Below are positions 36,119-46,594 of a stretch of DNA of 64,000 nucleotides, in pieces; the first letter of the stretch is position 1; each line of letters starts with the position of its first letter. Both the position numbers and the translations under genes were made by a program. A model generated the notes under the pieces. It made no database searches, was not told the origin of the DNA, and saw only the letters and a list, made by a program, of their open reading frames with translations. Source of the DNA: Actinacidiphila oryziradicis (GTDB taxonomy: Bacteria > Actinomycetota > Actinomycetes > Streptomycetales > Streptomycetaceae); NCBI RefSeq assembly GCF_005047355.1, contig NZ_SUMC01000026.1, forward strand, positions 62,001 through 126,000, in the 5' to 3' direction.

Positions 36119-37157
36119 GCCCTCTAAGGAGCGCGAGCCCATCCTCCAGGTGCGCAACCTGGTGAAGCACTTCCCACTCACCCAGGGCATCGTCTTCAAA
36201 CGGCACATCGGCGCCGTCAAGGCTGTCGATGGCATCTCCTTCGAGCTGTACCAGGGCGAGACCCTCGGCATCGTCGGTGAGTCCGGCTGCGGCAAGTCCA
36301 CCGTCGCCAAACTGCTGATGAACCTTGAGCAAGCCACGGCCGGTGAAGTCTTCTACAAGGGCCAGGACATCACCAAGCTGACCGGCCGGGCCCAGAAGGC
36401 CGTCCGCCGCAATATCCAGATGGTGTTCCAGGATCCCTACACGTCCCTGAACCCCCGGATGACCGTCGGCGACATCGTCGGCGAGCCGTACGAGATCCAC
36501 CCCGAGGTAGCCCCCAAGGGCGACCGCCGCCAGAAGGTCCGTGACCTGCTGGATGTCGTGGGCCTCAACCCCGAGTACATCAACCGCTATCCGCACCAGT
36601 TCTCCGGTGGCCAGCGCCAGCGCATCGGCATCGCCCGCGGCCTCGCGCTCAATCCCGAGATCATCATCTGCGACGAGCCGGTGTCGGCGCTGGACGTCTC
36701 CGTCCAGGCGCAGGTCATCAACCTGATGGAGAAGCTCCAGGACGAGTTCAACCTCTCCTACATCTTCATCGCCCACGACCTGTCCATCGTCCGGCACATC
36801 TCCGACCGCGTCGGCGTCATGTACCTCGGGAAGATGGCCGAGATCGGCACCGACACCGAGATCTACGAGCACCCCACCCACCCCTACACCCAGGCCCTGC
36901 TCTCCGCCGTCCCCGTCCCCGACCCCGAGGCGCGCGAGCACCGCGAGCGCATCATCCTCTCCGGCGACGTCCCCTCCCCGGCCAACCCGCCCTCCGGCTG
37001 CCGCTTCCGCACCCGCTGCTGGAAGGCCGAGGCCAAGTGCGCGGAGGAGGAGCCCCTCCTCGCCATCCCGCAGCGCTTCGTGGACTCCGACACCCCGGTC
37101 GCACACGAATCCGCCTGCCACTTCGCCGAGGAGAAGGACGTAGTCGGCGCCGCGTAA
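36111..37157 (+). CDS. Oligopeptide ABC transporter ATPase, OppF type (operon 1)
   Basis: A 348-residue ATPase that pairs with OppD. Walker A GESGCGKST, Q-loop FQDPYTSLNP, signature FSGGQRQR, Walker B IIICDEPVSALD and switch His AHDLS. The C-terminal extension again carries cysteines (GCRFRTRCW, KCAEEE, SACHF). It overlaps the OppD gene by 8 nt and closes the operon, with a terminator 25 nt downstream. Confidence 0.93.
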   Translation: MAEPSKEREPILQVRNLVKHFPLTQGIVFKRHIGAVKAVDGISFELYQGETLGIVGESGCGKSTVAKLLMNLEQATAGEVFYKGQDITKLTGRAQKAVRRNIQMVFQDPYTSLNPRMTVGDIVGEPYEIHPEVAPKGDRRQKVRDLLDVVGLNPEYINRYPHQFSGGQRQRIGIARGLALNPEIIICDEPVSALDVSVQAQVINLMEKLQDEFNLSYIFIAHDLSIVRHISDRVGVMYLGKMAEIGTDTEIYEHPTHPYTQALLSAVPVPDPEAREHRERIILSGDVPSPANPPSGCRFRTRCWKAEAKCAEEEPLLAIPQRFVDSDTPVAHESACHFAEEKDVVGAA

Positions 37158-37182
37158 CCACGTACGTACGCCCGTCCGAACC

Positions 37183-37214
37183 GGAGGGCGCCCATGGCCA
37201 CGTGGGCGCCCTCC
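37183..37214. terminator. Bidirectional terminator between operon 1 and the ATPase-like regulator
   Basis: A 12-bp perfect stem (37183-37194 with 37203-37214) and 8-nt loop between convergent genes, starting 25 nt after the OppF-type stop and ending 1 nt before the minus-strand gene's stop codon. Confidence 0.75.
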
Positions 37215-37215
37215 G

Positions 37216-37635
37216 TCATCCCCGCCCCGCCCCCGGCCGCAACCGGAACCAAACCCCCTTGCCGCTCACCCCGGCGCCCTTGTCATGGTGCCGGGCCACG
37301 CCCCACTCATCGGCCAGCGCATCGACGAGCGGCAGACCGCGCCCCCGCTCCGCCTCCGCGTCAGGCTCCACCGCCGCCACCGACAACCCCGGGCCGGCGT
37401 CCCACACGCTGACGCAGAGCTCCTTGGGTGCGTAGTCCATGCTGACGAACGCGTCCGTGTCGGCGTGGCGGTGGGCGTTCGTTACGAGCTCGGACACGAG
37501 CAACTCGGCGGTATCCACGATGCAGTTGAGGCGTGCCGCCTCCAGGATGCTGCGGAGCGTCGCCCGCACGATGCCGACTGACTGCGGATCGCGCGGGATG
37601 AACAGGCGGAAGGACCAGGGTTCGTCGGGGCTCAT
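37216..37635 (-). CDS. RsbW-like ATP-binding protein (HATPase_c_2)
   Basis: A 139-residue GHKL ATPase-fold protein of the anti-sigma or serine-kinase type. The N-box is SELVTNAHRHADT (about residues 48-60), then WDAGPGL and the G-box ERGRGLPLVDAL; KGVWFRL ends the fold. GGAGG lies 8 nt before the ATG at 37635. Divergent from the DUF5753 regulator gene; this trio (ATPase, XRE-DUF5753, DUF397) recurs throughout Streptomyces (whiJ-type sets) and affects development in the studied cases. Confidence 0.87.
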   Translation of the reverse strand: MSPDEPWSFRLFIPRDPQSVGIVRATLRSILEAARLNCIVDTAELLVSELVTNAHRHADTDAFVSMDYAPKELCVSVWDAGPGLSVAAVEPDAEAERGRGLPLVDALADEWGVARHHDKGAGVSGKGVWFRLRPGAGRG

Positions 37636-37797
37636 GGCAACAACCTCCGGTTGGGATGCGGCGCTCTGTGATCGAAACCACACTCACAGTAAGCGATTTG
37701 GGCTTAGTTATACAACTGCCTTGGCGGGATGCGGTTACGGAGTGGACGAGGTTCGAAGCCCTGAGCAAGACTGGCTCCGTCGATCAGGGAGGGCCGC

Positions 37798-38682
37798 GTG
37801 GGGCTGAGGACCAAGCCGACGTATCGTCAGCGCCGTTTCGGTGCGGAAGTTCGGCGGCTCCGCGAGCAGGCCGGGCTGTCGTCGACCGATGCTGCGGCCT
37901 TGCTCGGCTTGAAGCAGCCGCACTTGAGCAATGTCGAGGCGGGCAAGACGAGCCTCACTCCCGATCGGGTACGGCTACTCACTGCAGCCTGCGGTGCAAG
38001 TTCTACGCCATTTATCGAAGCCTTGAACGAGTTGGGGCAGCAGCCGGGCAAGGGGTGGTGGAGCGACTACCGCAAGATCCTGGGTGAGCCCCACCTCGAT
38101 CTCGCCGAGCTGGAGGCCGGAGCGGTAGCCCTGAGCAGTTACGAGCCGACATTCATTCCCGGCTTGCTGCAAACCGAGAACTACGTACGCGCGATGTACC
38201 GGGGCGGATACGCCGAGGCTTCACCCGAAGAACGGGAAGCGGCCATCGCATTCCGCATGCAACGTCAGAGCATCCTCTTGGGCGAACCGCCGACTCGGCT
38301 GCAAACGGTCATCCATGAAGCCGCGCTGCATGCCTCGTTGGGCGACCGCGACATCATGCGCGGCCAACTGCTGCGGCTGATCGAGGCCTCCCGGCTGCCG
38401 CATGTGACGATCCAGATCCTCCCCTTCGAGGGTGCCGTGGCTTTCGGCACCGGCTTCATGGTGATCGAGCCGAGCGAGCCCAAGCTGAGCACGGCGCTCG
38501 TATCGCACATCGAACGGGACCTCTATCTTGAGGACGAAGACTCGATCGCCAAGTACCAGGGTTGGTTCGCTAGTCTGCAAGGGGCGGCGTTGCCACCGGT
38601 GGACGCAGCAGTGTCGCCGGAGTCCCACGCGGTGAAGGACTCGTTGGGACTGATCCAGCGGCTCCTCTACCCCCTGCTCTAG
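37798..38682 (+). CDS. XRE-family helix-turn-helix regulator with DUF5753 (whiJ/Scr1 type)
   Basis: A 294-residue regulator. The N-terminal HTH (about 10-70) has RRLREQAGLSSTDAAALLGL and HLSNVEAGKT. The DUF5753 domain (about 105-285) has the family's YEPTFIPGLLQTENYVRAM and LPFEGAVAFGTGFMVIE. The GTG at 37798 is preceded by GGGAGGG. DUF5753 proteins bind the small DUF397 partner, encoded next. The set lies between two paralogous peptide-transport operons. Confidence 0.9.
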   Translation: MGLRTKPTYRQRRFGAEVRRLREQAGLSSTDAAALLGLKQPHLSNVEAGKTSLTPDRVRLLTAACGASSTPFIEALNELGQQPGKGWWSDYRKILGEPHLDLAELEAGAVALSSYEPTFIPGLLQTENYVRAMYRGGYAEASPEEREAAIAFRMQRQSILLGEPPTRLQTVIHEAALHASLGDRDIMRGQLLRLIEASRLPHVTIQILPFEGAVAFGTGFMVIEPSEPKLSTALVSHIERDLYLEDEDSIAKYQGWFASLQGAALPPVDAAVSPESHAVKDSLGLIQRLLYPLL

Positions 38683-38692
38683 GAGGGCGCGC

Positions 38693-38896
38693 ATGTCTCA
38701 GCTCAGGTGGCAGAAGTCGAGTTTCAGCGAAGCCGGCGCATCGAACTGCGTCGAGGTCGCCACAGGCCTCACCGGCACCCGCCGCCACCTCCGCGAGAGC
38801 GACGACCCGGCGACGGTGGTGACGGCCTCCGGCGCCGCCCTCCGCCGACTCATACTCGGCATCAAGGCCTGCGAGTTCGACGACGTAACCCCCTGA
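38693..38896 (+). CDS. DUF397 protein, partner of the XRE/DUF5753 regulator
   Basis: A 67-residue protein with the DUF397 pattern: RWQKSSFSEAGASNCVEVAT, an RESDDP turn and a closing hydrophobic-acidic tail. It begins 10 nt after the regulator stop and shares its ribosome site region (GGAGG). It probably modulates the XRE protein, as in characterised pairs. Confidence 0.9.
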   Translation: MSQLRWQKSSFSEAGASNCVEVATGLTGTRRHLRESDDPATVVTASGAALRRLILGIKACEFDDVTP

Positions 38897-39847
38897 CCGC
38901 AGACCTCCACCTCCGCCACCGAAAGTCAGCCACGGTGGCGAGGTAGGTGAACGCGGCGAAAGCGTGGCCACCGCCACTGCCCACCGGGCTCAGCCACTCC
39001 ACCAAAAAGGTGCCCGCCCCGCTCCCGGCCCACGCTGGCGTGTCGGTTGCTGTGGCTGCGCCCAATCGGGGCGCGACGCGGTCCGTGCGTGGTTGCTCGC
39101 CGTTCGCGCCACGAGCCCCGCGCGGGCACGAGGCGCCTACTGCCCGTGCCGGGTCGCGCGCCGTTGCGTCTCGCACCCGCGCGGCTCGGGCGCCATCCTT
39201 GCGCTGGGTGGGTGGCGCGCGCGTCCCTCCCGCCGCCGGGGGTGGGGCGGTGGGGCGGATCCATTAGGTCCACGTTTCGAACATTCTAACGACCCGTAAG
39301 TCCGTTTTACCCGTTCTGAATGTGGAGCTACTTTCCAGTAACCCACTTATCCACAGGCCGGACGCCGCGCGTGCGTCGTATCGGGCACCCTGGGACTCAA
39401 TCGGCGGAACATGAAACGACCCACGGGCTCAGCTCTCCCAGTTGGTTCGCGCCTCGACGCGACGGGGTTCGGCACGGCAATTTATTGCGGCTGAAACATT
39501 CCCGGGATCACCCGTAAATTCGCTGCTCTACACGGGTAGCGGGGTGCGCCCTAGCGGGATGGTTGGACTGTCGCAACTCATTTATGGCGGCGTCAATGAA
39601 AGACCGACGGCTGTGATCGATCCTTTATTTTCTGACCGAAATTTGCTCGCTTTCGCGGGTTATCCCTCATTGGCGACCGGGGAAGGCGCGGGTTCGGCGC
39701 GATCCCAGTCGGGGGTTGTCCCGGGGGAGCGAGGATGCCGCTCCGTTGGACCGAACGGGTGATGCGACAGTGCGTCAGCGCCTGGTTTGGGGTGTGATGG
39801 GTAGTCACGTCCCACTTGCGACCCAGGACTCTGGAAGGAGGCGCCCG
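38897..39847. other. Long non-coding region upstream of peptide-transport operon 2
   Basis: About 950 bases without a believable gene. The first 360 are very G/C-rich with no domain in any frame. From about 39260 the sequence becomes A/T-richer and probably holds the operon 2 promoter. A perfect TTATCCACA lies at 39347-39355. No terminator was identified for the DUF397 gene. Confidence 0.5.
39347..39355 (+). promoter_or_regulatory. Isolated DnaA-box sequence TTATCCACA
   Basis: A perfect match to the canonical 9-mer DnaA box. No cluster of further boxes is nearby, so this is not an origin; it may be chance or a DnaA-responsive site. Confidence 0.35.
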
Positions 39848-41479
39848 ATGCGCGGAGCCACGCGCCTGAAGTGGGCCGCCATGGCGGCGGTCGTCGCGGT
39901 GGCGGCGGCCGGCTGTGGCGGAGGAGGGGGCAGCGGTGGCGGTGGCGGCGCGTCAGGAATCATGAGTGCCTCTTGGGCCGACCCGCAGAATCCGCTGGAG
40001 CCCGCCAATACCAACGAGGTGCAGGGCGGCAAGGTGCTCGACATGATCCTCCGGGGGCTCAAGAAGTACGACCCGAAGACCGGAAAGGCCGAGAACTGGA
40101 TCGCCGACTCGATCACGACCGGCGACAGCCAGAACTTCACCATCAAGCTCAAGAGCGGCTGGACGTTCAGCAATGGCGAGAAGATCACCGCCGATTCGTT
40201 CATCAACGCCTGGAACTATGCGGCGCTGGTGACGAATAAACAGATCAATGCCCCTTTCTTCGGCTATATCGATGGATACGACAAGGTCCACCCGGCGTCC
40301 GGCTCACCGGCGGCGAAGAAGTTGTCCGGGCTGAAGAAGGTCAGCGACCTGGAGTTCACCGTCAGGCTCAGCCAGAAGTTCTCGACCTGGCCGGACACGC
40401 TGGGGTACTCCGCCTTCTATCCGCTGCCCACCGCCTTCTTCACCGACCACGCCGGCTGGCTGGCGAAGCCCGTCGGCGACGGTCCGTACAAGGTGGACTC
40501 GTACACCAGGGGCACCGGGATGAACCTCCTCAAGTGGGACGGCTACACCGGCTCCGACAAGGCCCGGAACGGTGGTGTCAGCCTGAGGGTCTACACCGAC
40601 ACCGACACCGCCTACACCGACCTGCTGGCCGGCAATCTGGACCTGGCCGACGATGTCCCGGCCTCCCAGCTGAAGAACGTGAAGAGGGACCTGAGCGGCC
40701 GTTACATCAACCAGCCGGCCGGCATCATCCAGACCATCGCCTTCCCGCTGTACGACAAGAACTGGAACGGCGCCAGTGCAGGCAAGCTCCGCCAGGGCAT
40801 CTCCATGGCGATCAACCGCGCCCAGATCACCCAGCAGATCTTCCACGGCACCCGCACCCCCGCCACCGACTGGACCTCGCCCGTGCTCGGCAGCAGCGGC
40901 GGTTACAAGCAGGGGCTGTGCGGTGCTCCCTGCACCTATGACGCGTCGAAGGCCAAGAAGCTGATCCAGGAGGCCGGCGGACTGCCCGGCGGCAAGATGA
41001 CGATCGCCTACAACGCGGACTCCGGCTCGCACAAGACCTGGGTCGACGCCGTCTGCAACAGCATCAACAATGTCCTGGGCAGCGACAATGCCTGCGTCGG
41101 CAGTCCGGTCGGCACCTTCGCGGACTTCCGCAGCCGGATCACCGACAAGAGGATCGGCGGGCCGTTCCGGGCCGGCTGGCAGATGGACTACCCGCTGATC
41201 CAGGACTTCCTGCAGCCGCTCTACTACACCGGCGCCTCGTCCAACGACTCCGGTTACAGCAGCAGGGAGTTCGACAGGCTCGTCAACGAGGCCAATGCGC
41301 GGACCAACGCCAGTGACGCAGTGTCGACATTCCAGGACGCGGAGAAGCTGCTGGCCAAGGACATGCCGGCGATCCCGCTCTGGTACCAGAACGGCAGCGC
41401 GGGATATTCGAGCAGGCTGTCGAATGTGAGCCTCAACGCCTTCAGTGTCCCCGTCTACTACGCCATCAAGGTCAGCTGA
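39848..41479 (+). CDS. Oligopeptide ABC transporter substrate-binding lipoprotein (operon 2)
   Basis: A 543-residue paralogue of the protein at 31433, with the same MRGA...KW start, lipobox VAAAGC (Cys about 22) and a Gly-rich tether. Family features are WADPQNPLEPANTNEVQGG, FTIKLKSGWTFSNGEKITAD and GISMAINRAQITQQIF. Extra cysteines (LCGAPCTYD, VCNSINN, DNACVG) suggest disulfides in the mature domain. GGAAGGAGG precedes the ATG at 39848; a longer in-frame start would bury the signal peptide. Only 9 nt separate it from the permease, unlike operon 1. Confidence 0.92.
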   Translation: MRGATRLKWAAMAAVVAVAAAGCGGGGGSGGGGGASGIMSASWADPQNPLEPANTNEVQGGKVLDMILRGLKKYDPKTGKAENWIADSITTGDSQNFTIKLKSGWTFSNGEKITADSFINAWNYAALVTNKQINAPFFGYIDGYDKVHPASGSPAAKKLSGLKKVSDLEFTVRLSQKFSTWPDTLGYSAFYPLPTAFFTDHAGWLAKPVGDGPYKVDSYTRGTGMNLLKWDGYTGSDKARNGGVSLRVYTDTDTAYTDLLAGNLDLADDVPASQLKNVKRDLSGRYINQPAGIIQTIAFPLYDKNWNGASAGKLRQGISMAINRAQITQQIFHGTRTPATDWTSPVLGSSGGYKQGLCGAPCTYDASKAKKLIQEAGGLPGGKMTIAYNADSGSHKTWVDAVCNSINNVLGSDNACVGSPVGTFADFRSRITDKRIGGPFRAGWQMDYPLIQDFLQPLYYTGASSNDSGYSSREFDRLVNEANARTNASDAVSTFQDAEKLLAKDMPAIPLWYQNGSAGYSSRLSNVSLNAFSVPVYYAIKVS

Positions 41480-41488
41480 CGCCACCTC

Positions 41489-42412
41489 ATGGGACGCTAT
41501 GTGATCCGGCGGCTGCTCCAGATGATCCCTGTGTTCATCGGCAGCACACTCCTGATCTTCTTCATGGTGTACGCGCTCGGCGACCCGGTCGCCGCGATGT
41601 TCGGCGACCGCGCCCCCGACCCCGCCACCGCCGCCCAGATCCGCAGGGCCCTGTATCTCGACCACCCCCTGTGGCAGCAGTACCTGCACTACATGGGGCA
41701 GATCTTCACCGGGAACTTCGGCTCCGCCTTCAACGGCCAGAGCGTCACCCAGCTGATGGGCGACGCCTTCCCCATCACCCTGCGGCTCACCATCGTGGCG
41801 ATCCTCTTCGAGATCGTCATCGGCATCGCCCTCGGGGTGGTGACCGGGCTGCGGCGCGGCAGGCCGGTGGACACCTCGGTACTCCTGCTGACCCTGGTCG
41901 TGGTCTCCATCCCGACCTTCGTCACCGGATATGTGTTCCAGTACCTCTTCGGGGTGAAATGGGGCCTCGTCAGCCCCTCGGTGTCCACGCAGGCGCCGTT
42001 CAACGAACTGATCCTGCCGGGGATTGTCCTCGCGCTCGTGTCCCTGGCCTACGTCACCCGGCTCACCCGCGGCTCCATCGCCGAGAACGCCCGCGCGGAC
42101 TACGTCCGGACCGCTGTCGCCAAGGGCCTGCCACGCCACCGGGTGATCGTCAACCACCTGCTGCGCAACTCGCTCATCCCGGTCGTCACCTTCGTCGGCA
42201 CCGACATCGGCGCCCTGATGGGCGGCGCCATCGTCACCGAGCGGATCTTCAACATCCACGGCGTCGGATTCCAGCTCTACCAGGGCATCCTGCGGCAGAA
42301 CTCGCCCACGGTGGTGGGCTTTGTGACTGTCCTCGTGATCGTCTTCCTGGTCGCCAACCTCCTCGTCGACCTCCTCTACGCCGTGCTCGACCCGAGGATC
42401 CGCTATGCCTGA
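41489..42412 (+). CDS. Oligopeptide ABC transporter permease, OppB type (operon 2)
   Basis: A 307-residue six-helix permease closely similar to the operon 1 gene: RRLLQMIPVFIGSTLLIFF first helix, EAA loop RTAVAKGLPRHRVIVNHLLR and DPRIRYA end. The ATG follows the SBP stop by 9 nt with a weak ribosome site, so coupling to the SBP is likely. It overlaps the next gene by 8 nt. Confidence 0.92.
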   Translation: MGRYVIRRLLQMIPVFIGSTLLIFFMVYALGDPVAAMFGDRAPDPATAAQIRRALYLDHPLWQQYLHYMGQIFTGNFGSAFNGQSVTQLMGDAFPITLRLTIVAILFEIVIGIALGVVTGLRRGRPVDTSVLLLTLVVVSIPTFVTGYVFQYLFGVKWGLVSPSVSTQAPFNELILPGIVLALVSLAYVTRLTRGSIAENARADYVRTAVAKGLPRHRVIVNHLLRNSLIPVVTFVGTDIGALMGGAIVTERIFNIHGVGFQLYQGILRQNSPTVVGFVTVLVIVFLVANLLVDLLYAVLDPRIRYA

Positions 42413-43391
42413 GCCCCAGCCACCCAATCCCAAAGGGCTCGTCGCCCCCACCGGCACCGGCGGCCCCATGGACCTCGCCACCAGCGAGGCCGAGACCCTG
42501 GAGGCTGTCCCCGGCCATGGCCAGAGCCCCGGCGGGCCGGCCGGCAAACCCCGCAGTCTGTGGTCCGACGCCTGGCTCGACCTGCGGCGCAACCCCGTCT
42601 TCATCGTCTCCGCGCTGCTGATCCTCTTCCTCGTCCTCATCTCCCTCTGGCCGTCTTTGGCCGCCCCGGGGAGCCCCTACCGGGCCGACCTCACCAAGGC
42701 CCAGCAGAGCTCGTCGCCCGGTCACCCCTTCGGCTACGACACCCAGGGGCGGGACGTCTACACCCGCGTCATCTACGGCGCCCGCGCCTCCGTCACCGTC
42801 GGTGTCTGCGCCACCGCCGGCGCCGCGCTGCTCGGCAGCTTCCTCGGCGGCCTGGCCGGCTTCTTCGGTGGCTGGGGGGACGCGGTGCTCTCACGCGTCG
42901 CCGACGTCTTCTTCGGCATCCCGGTCGTGCTGGGCGGCCTGGTCTTCCTCTCCGTCATCACCAATACGACGGTCTGGCCCGTCGTATTCTTCATCGTGCT
43001 GCTCGGCTGGCCCCAGCTCGCCCGTATCGCCCGCGGCTCGGTCATCACCGCCAAACAGAACGACTACGTCCAGGCAGCCCGCGCCCTCGGCGCCGGCAAC
43101 ACCCGCATCCTGCTCCGGCACATCGCGCCCAACGCCGTCGCCCCGGTCATCGTCGTCGCCACCATCGCGCTCGGCAGCTATGTCTCGCTGGAGGCGACGC
43201 TGTCCTTCCTCGGCGTCGGACTGCGGCCCCCCACCGTCTCCTGGGGCATCGACATCTCCACCGCCTCCCCTTACATCCGCGACGCCCCGCACATGCTCCT
43301 TTGGCCCGCGGGCGCCCTGAGCGTCACCGTCCTCGCTTTCATCATGCTCGGCGACGCGGTACGCGACGCACTCGACCCCAAGCTGCGCTGA
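42405..43391 (+). CDS. Oligopeptide ABC transporter permease, OppC type (operon 2)
   Basis: A 328-residue permease with a long (about 62-residue) Pro/Gly-rich cytoplasmic N-terminus, longer than in operon 1. Then HPFGYDTQGRDVYTRVIYG, the EAA loop QAARALGAGNTRILLRHIAP and the DALDPKLR end. It overlaps the OppB-type gene by 8 nt. The ATPase gene starts 9 nt downstream. Confidence 0.92.
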   Translation: MPEPQPPNPKGLVAPTGTGGPMDLATSEAETLEAVPGHGQSPGGPAGKPRSLWSDAWLDLRRNPVFIVSALLILFLVLISLWPSLAAPGSPYRADLTKAQQSSSPGHPFGYDTQGRDVYTRVIYGARASVTVGVCATAGAALLGSFLGGLAGFFGGWGDAVLSRVADVFFGIPVVLGGLVFLSVITNTTVWPVVFFIVLLGWPQLARIARGSVITAKQNDYVQAARALGAGNTRILLRHIAPNAVAPVIVVATIALGSYVSLEATLSFLGVGLRPPTVSWGIDISTASPYIRDAPHMLLWPAGALSVTVLAFIMLGDAVRDALDPKLR

Positions 43392-43400
43392 GGAGGCGGC

Positions 43401-44402
43401 ATGACCCCGCTGCTGGACGTACGCCACCTGCACGTCGAATTCCGTACGAGGGACGGGATCGCCAAGGCCGTCAACGGCGTCGACTACACCGTCGGCGCGG
43501 GCGAGACCCTGGCGGTGCTCGGCGAGTCCGGCTCCGGAAAGTCCGTCACCGCCCAGGCCGTCATGGGCATCCTCGACACGCCGCCCGGATTCGTCACCAA
43601 GGGCGAGATTCTCTTCCAGGGCCGGGACCTGCTGACCATGGGCGCCGAAGAACGCCGCAAAGTGCGCGGCGCCAAGATGGCGATGATCTTCCAGGACGCG
43701 CTCTCCGCCCTGAATCCCGTCATCAGCGTGGGCGCGCAGCTCAGCGAGATGTTCCGCGTCCACCAGGGGCTTTCCCGAAAGGACGCCAAGGCCAAGGCCA
43801 TCGGGCTGATGGAACGGGTCCGTATCCCGGCCGCCAGGGAGCGGGCGGGCGACTATCCGCACCAGTTCTCCGGCGGTATGCGTCAGCGCATCATGATCGC
43901 GATGGCGCTGTCGCTGGAGCCGGAGCTGATCATCGCCGACGAGCCGACGACCGCGCTGGATGTCACCGTCCAGGCGCAGGTCATGGACCTGCTGGCGGAG
44001 CTGCAGCGCGAGTACAACATGGGGCTCATCCTCATCACCCACGACTTGGGCGTGGTCGCGGATGTCGCCGACCACATCGCGGTGATGTACGCGGGCCGGA
44101 TCGTCGAGAAAGCTCCGGTCCACGAGATCTACAAGCGGCCCGCCCACCCCTACACCAAGGGCCTGTTGGAATCGATCCCGCGCCTGGACCAGAAGGGCCG
44201 CGAGCTCTACGCGATCAAGGGCCTCCCCCCGAACCTGCTGCACATCCCGCCGGGCTGCGCCTTCCACCCCCGCTGCCCCATCGCCCAGGCCGTCTGCCGG
44301 ACAGACGTCCCTCCGCTGTACGAGGTGACCGAGCGGGACGGCACCCCGCTGCCCGGCCGGGGCAGCGCGTGCCACTTCTGGAAGGAGACGATCCATGGCT
44401 GA
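43401..44402 (+). CDS. Oligopeptide ABC transporter ATPase, OppD type (operon 2)
   Basis: A 333-residue ATPase very similar to the operon 1 OppD but lacking its first 18 residues. Walker A GESGSGKS, Q-loop FQDALSALNP, signature FSGGMRQR, Walker B LIIADEPTTALD, switch THDLG. C-terminal cysteines GCAFHPRC, VCRT and SACHF are kept. A GAGGAGG lies upstream. Confidence 0.93.
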   Translation: MTPLLDVRHLHVEFRTRDGIAKAVNGVDYTVGAGETLAVLGESGSGKSVTAQAVMGILDTPPGFVTKGEILFQGRDLLTMGAEERRKVRGAKMAMIFQDALSALNPVISVGAQLSEMFRVHQGLSRKDAKAKAIGLMERVRIPAARERAGDYPHQFSGGMRQRIMIAMALSLEPELIIADEPTTALDVTVQAQVMDLLAELQREYNMGLILITHDLGVVADVADHIAVMYAGRIVEKAPVHEIYKRPAHPYTKGLLESIPRLDQKGRELYAIKGLPPNLLHIPPGCAFHPRCPIAQAVCRTDVPPLYEVTERDGTPLPGRGSACHFWKETIHG

Positions 44403-45428
44403 GCCTTCCAGGGAGCGCGAGGCCATCCTCGAAGTCCGCGGCCTGGTCAAGTACTACCCCCTCACCCAGGGCATCGTCTTCCGGAAGCAGGTGGGCGCCG
44501 TCCAGGCCGTCGACGGCATCGACTTCGACCTCTACGCCGGCGAGACCCTCGGCATCGTCGGCGAGTCCGGTTGCGGCAAGTCCACCGTAGCCAGGCTGCT
44601 GATGAGCCTGGAGCGGCCTACGCGGGGCCGGATCCTCTACAAGGGCGAGGACATCACCAAGCTCTCCGGGCGCGCTCTGAAGGCCGTCCGCCGCAACATC
44701 CAGATGGTGTTCCAGGATCCGTACACCTCCCTGAACCCGCGGATGACCGTCGGCGACATCATCGGCGAGCCGTACGACATCCACCCCGAGGTGGTTCCCA
44801 AGGGCGACCGGCGCCGGCATGTCCAGGACCTGCTGGACGTCGTCGGGCTCAACCCCGAGTACATCAACCGCTATCCGCACCAGTTCTCCGGCGGCCAGCG
44901 CCAGCGCATCGGTATCGCGCGCGGGCTGGCGCTGCGGCCGGAGATCATCGTCGCCGACGAGCCGGTGTCGGCGCTGGACGTCTCCGTACAGGCGCAGGTC
45001 ATCAACCTGATGGAGAAGCTCCAGGACGAATTCCGGCTCTCCTACATGTTCATCGCCCACGACCTGTCCATCGTCCGGCACATCTCGGACCGGGTCGGCG
45101 TCATGTACCTGGGCAAGATCGTCGAGATCGGCGGCGACGCCGAGATCTACGACCACCCGACCCACCCCTACACCCAGGCCCTGCTCTCCGCCGTCCCCGT
45201 CCCGAACCCCGAGGCCCGCGAGCACCGGGGCCGCATCCTGCTCCACGGGGACGTGCCCTCCCCCGCCAACCCGCCCTCCGGCTGCCGCTTCCGCACCCGC
45301 TGCTGGAAGGCCCGGGAGCGGTGCGCCCTGGAGGTCCCGCCGCTGGCCGTCCCGGCGGTCTTCCAGGGTACGGACACGCCTGCGGCGCACGATTCGGCGT
45401 GTTTCTTCGCGGAGGACCGTGCCAACCC

Positions 45429-45432
<4 letters not shown>
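44395..45432 (+). CDS. Oligopeptide ABC transporter ATPase, OppF type (operon 2)
   Basis: A 345-residue ATPase, paralogue of the operon 1 OppF: Walker A GESGCGKST, signature FSGGQRQR, Walker B IIVADEPVSALD, switch AHDLS, C-terminal GCRFRTRCW and SACFF. It overlaps OppD by 8 nt. Its TAG stop shares the four bases CTAG (45429-45432) with the TAG stop of the convergent minus-strand ATPase gene, so there is no space for a separate terminator. Confidence 0.93.
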
Positions 45433-46559
<1,127 letters not shown>

Positions 46560-46594
46560 GGTGGTTCCTCGCTCCTCGGCTCCTGGCTCAGCTG

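Noticed and set aside
38897..39260. G/C-rich frames between DUF397 and operon 2 as genes
   Set aside because: Open on several frames because of base composition only; no domain, no start site and inconsistent codon bias.
39347..39355. Replication origin at the DnaA box
   Set aside because: Only a single box, no dnaA/dnaN genes and no box cluster.
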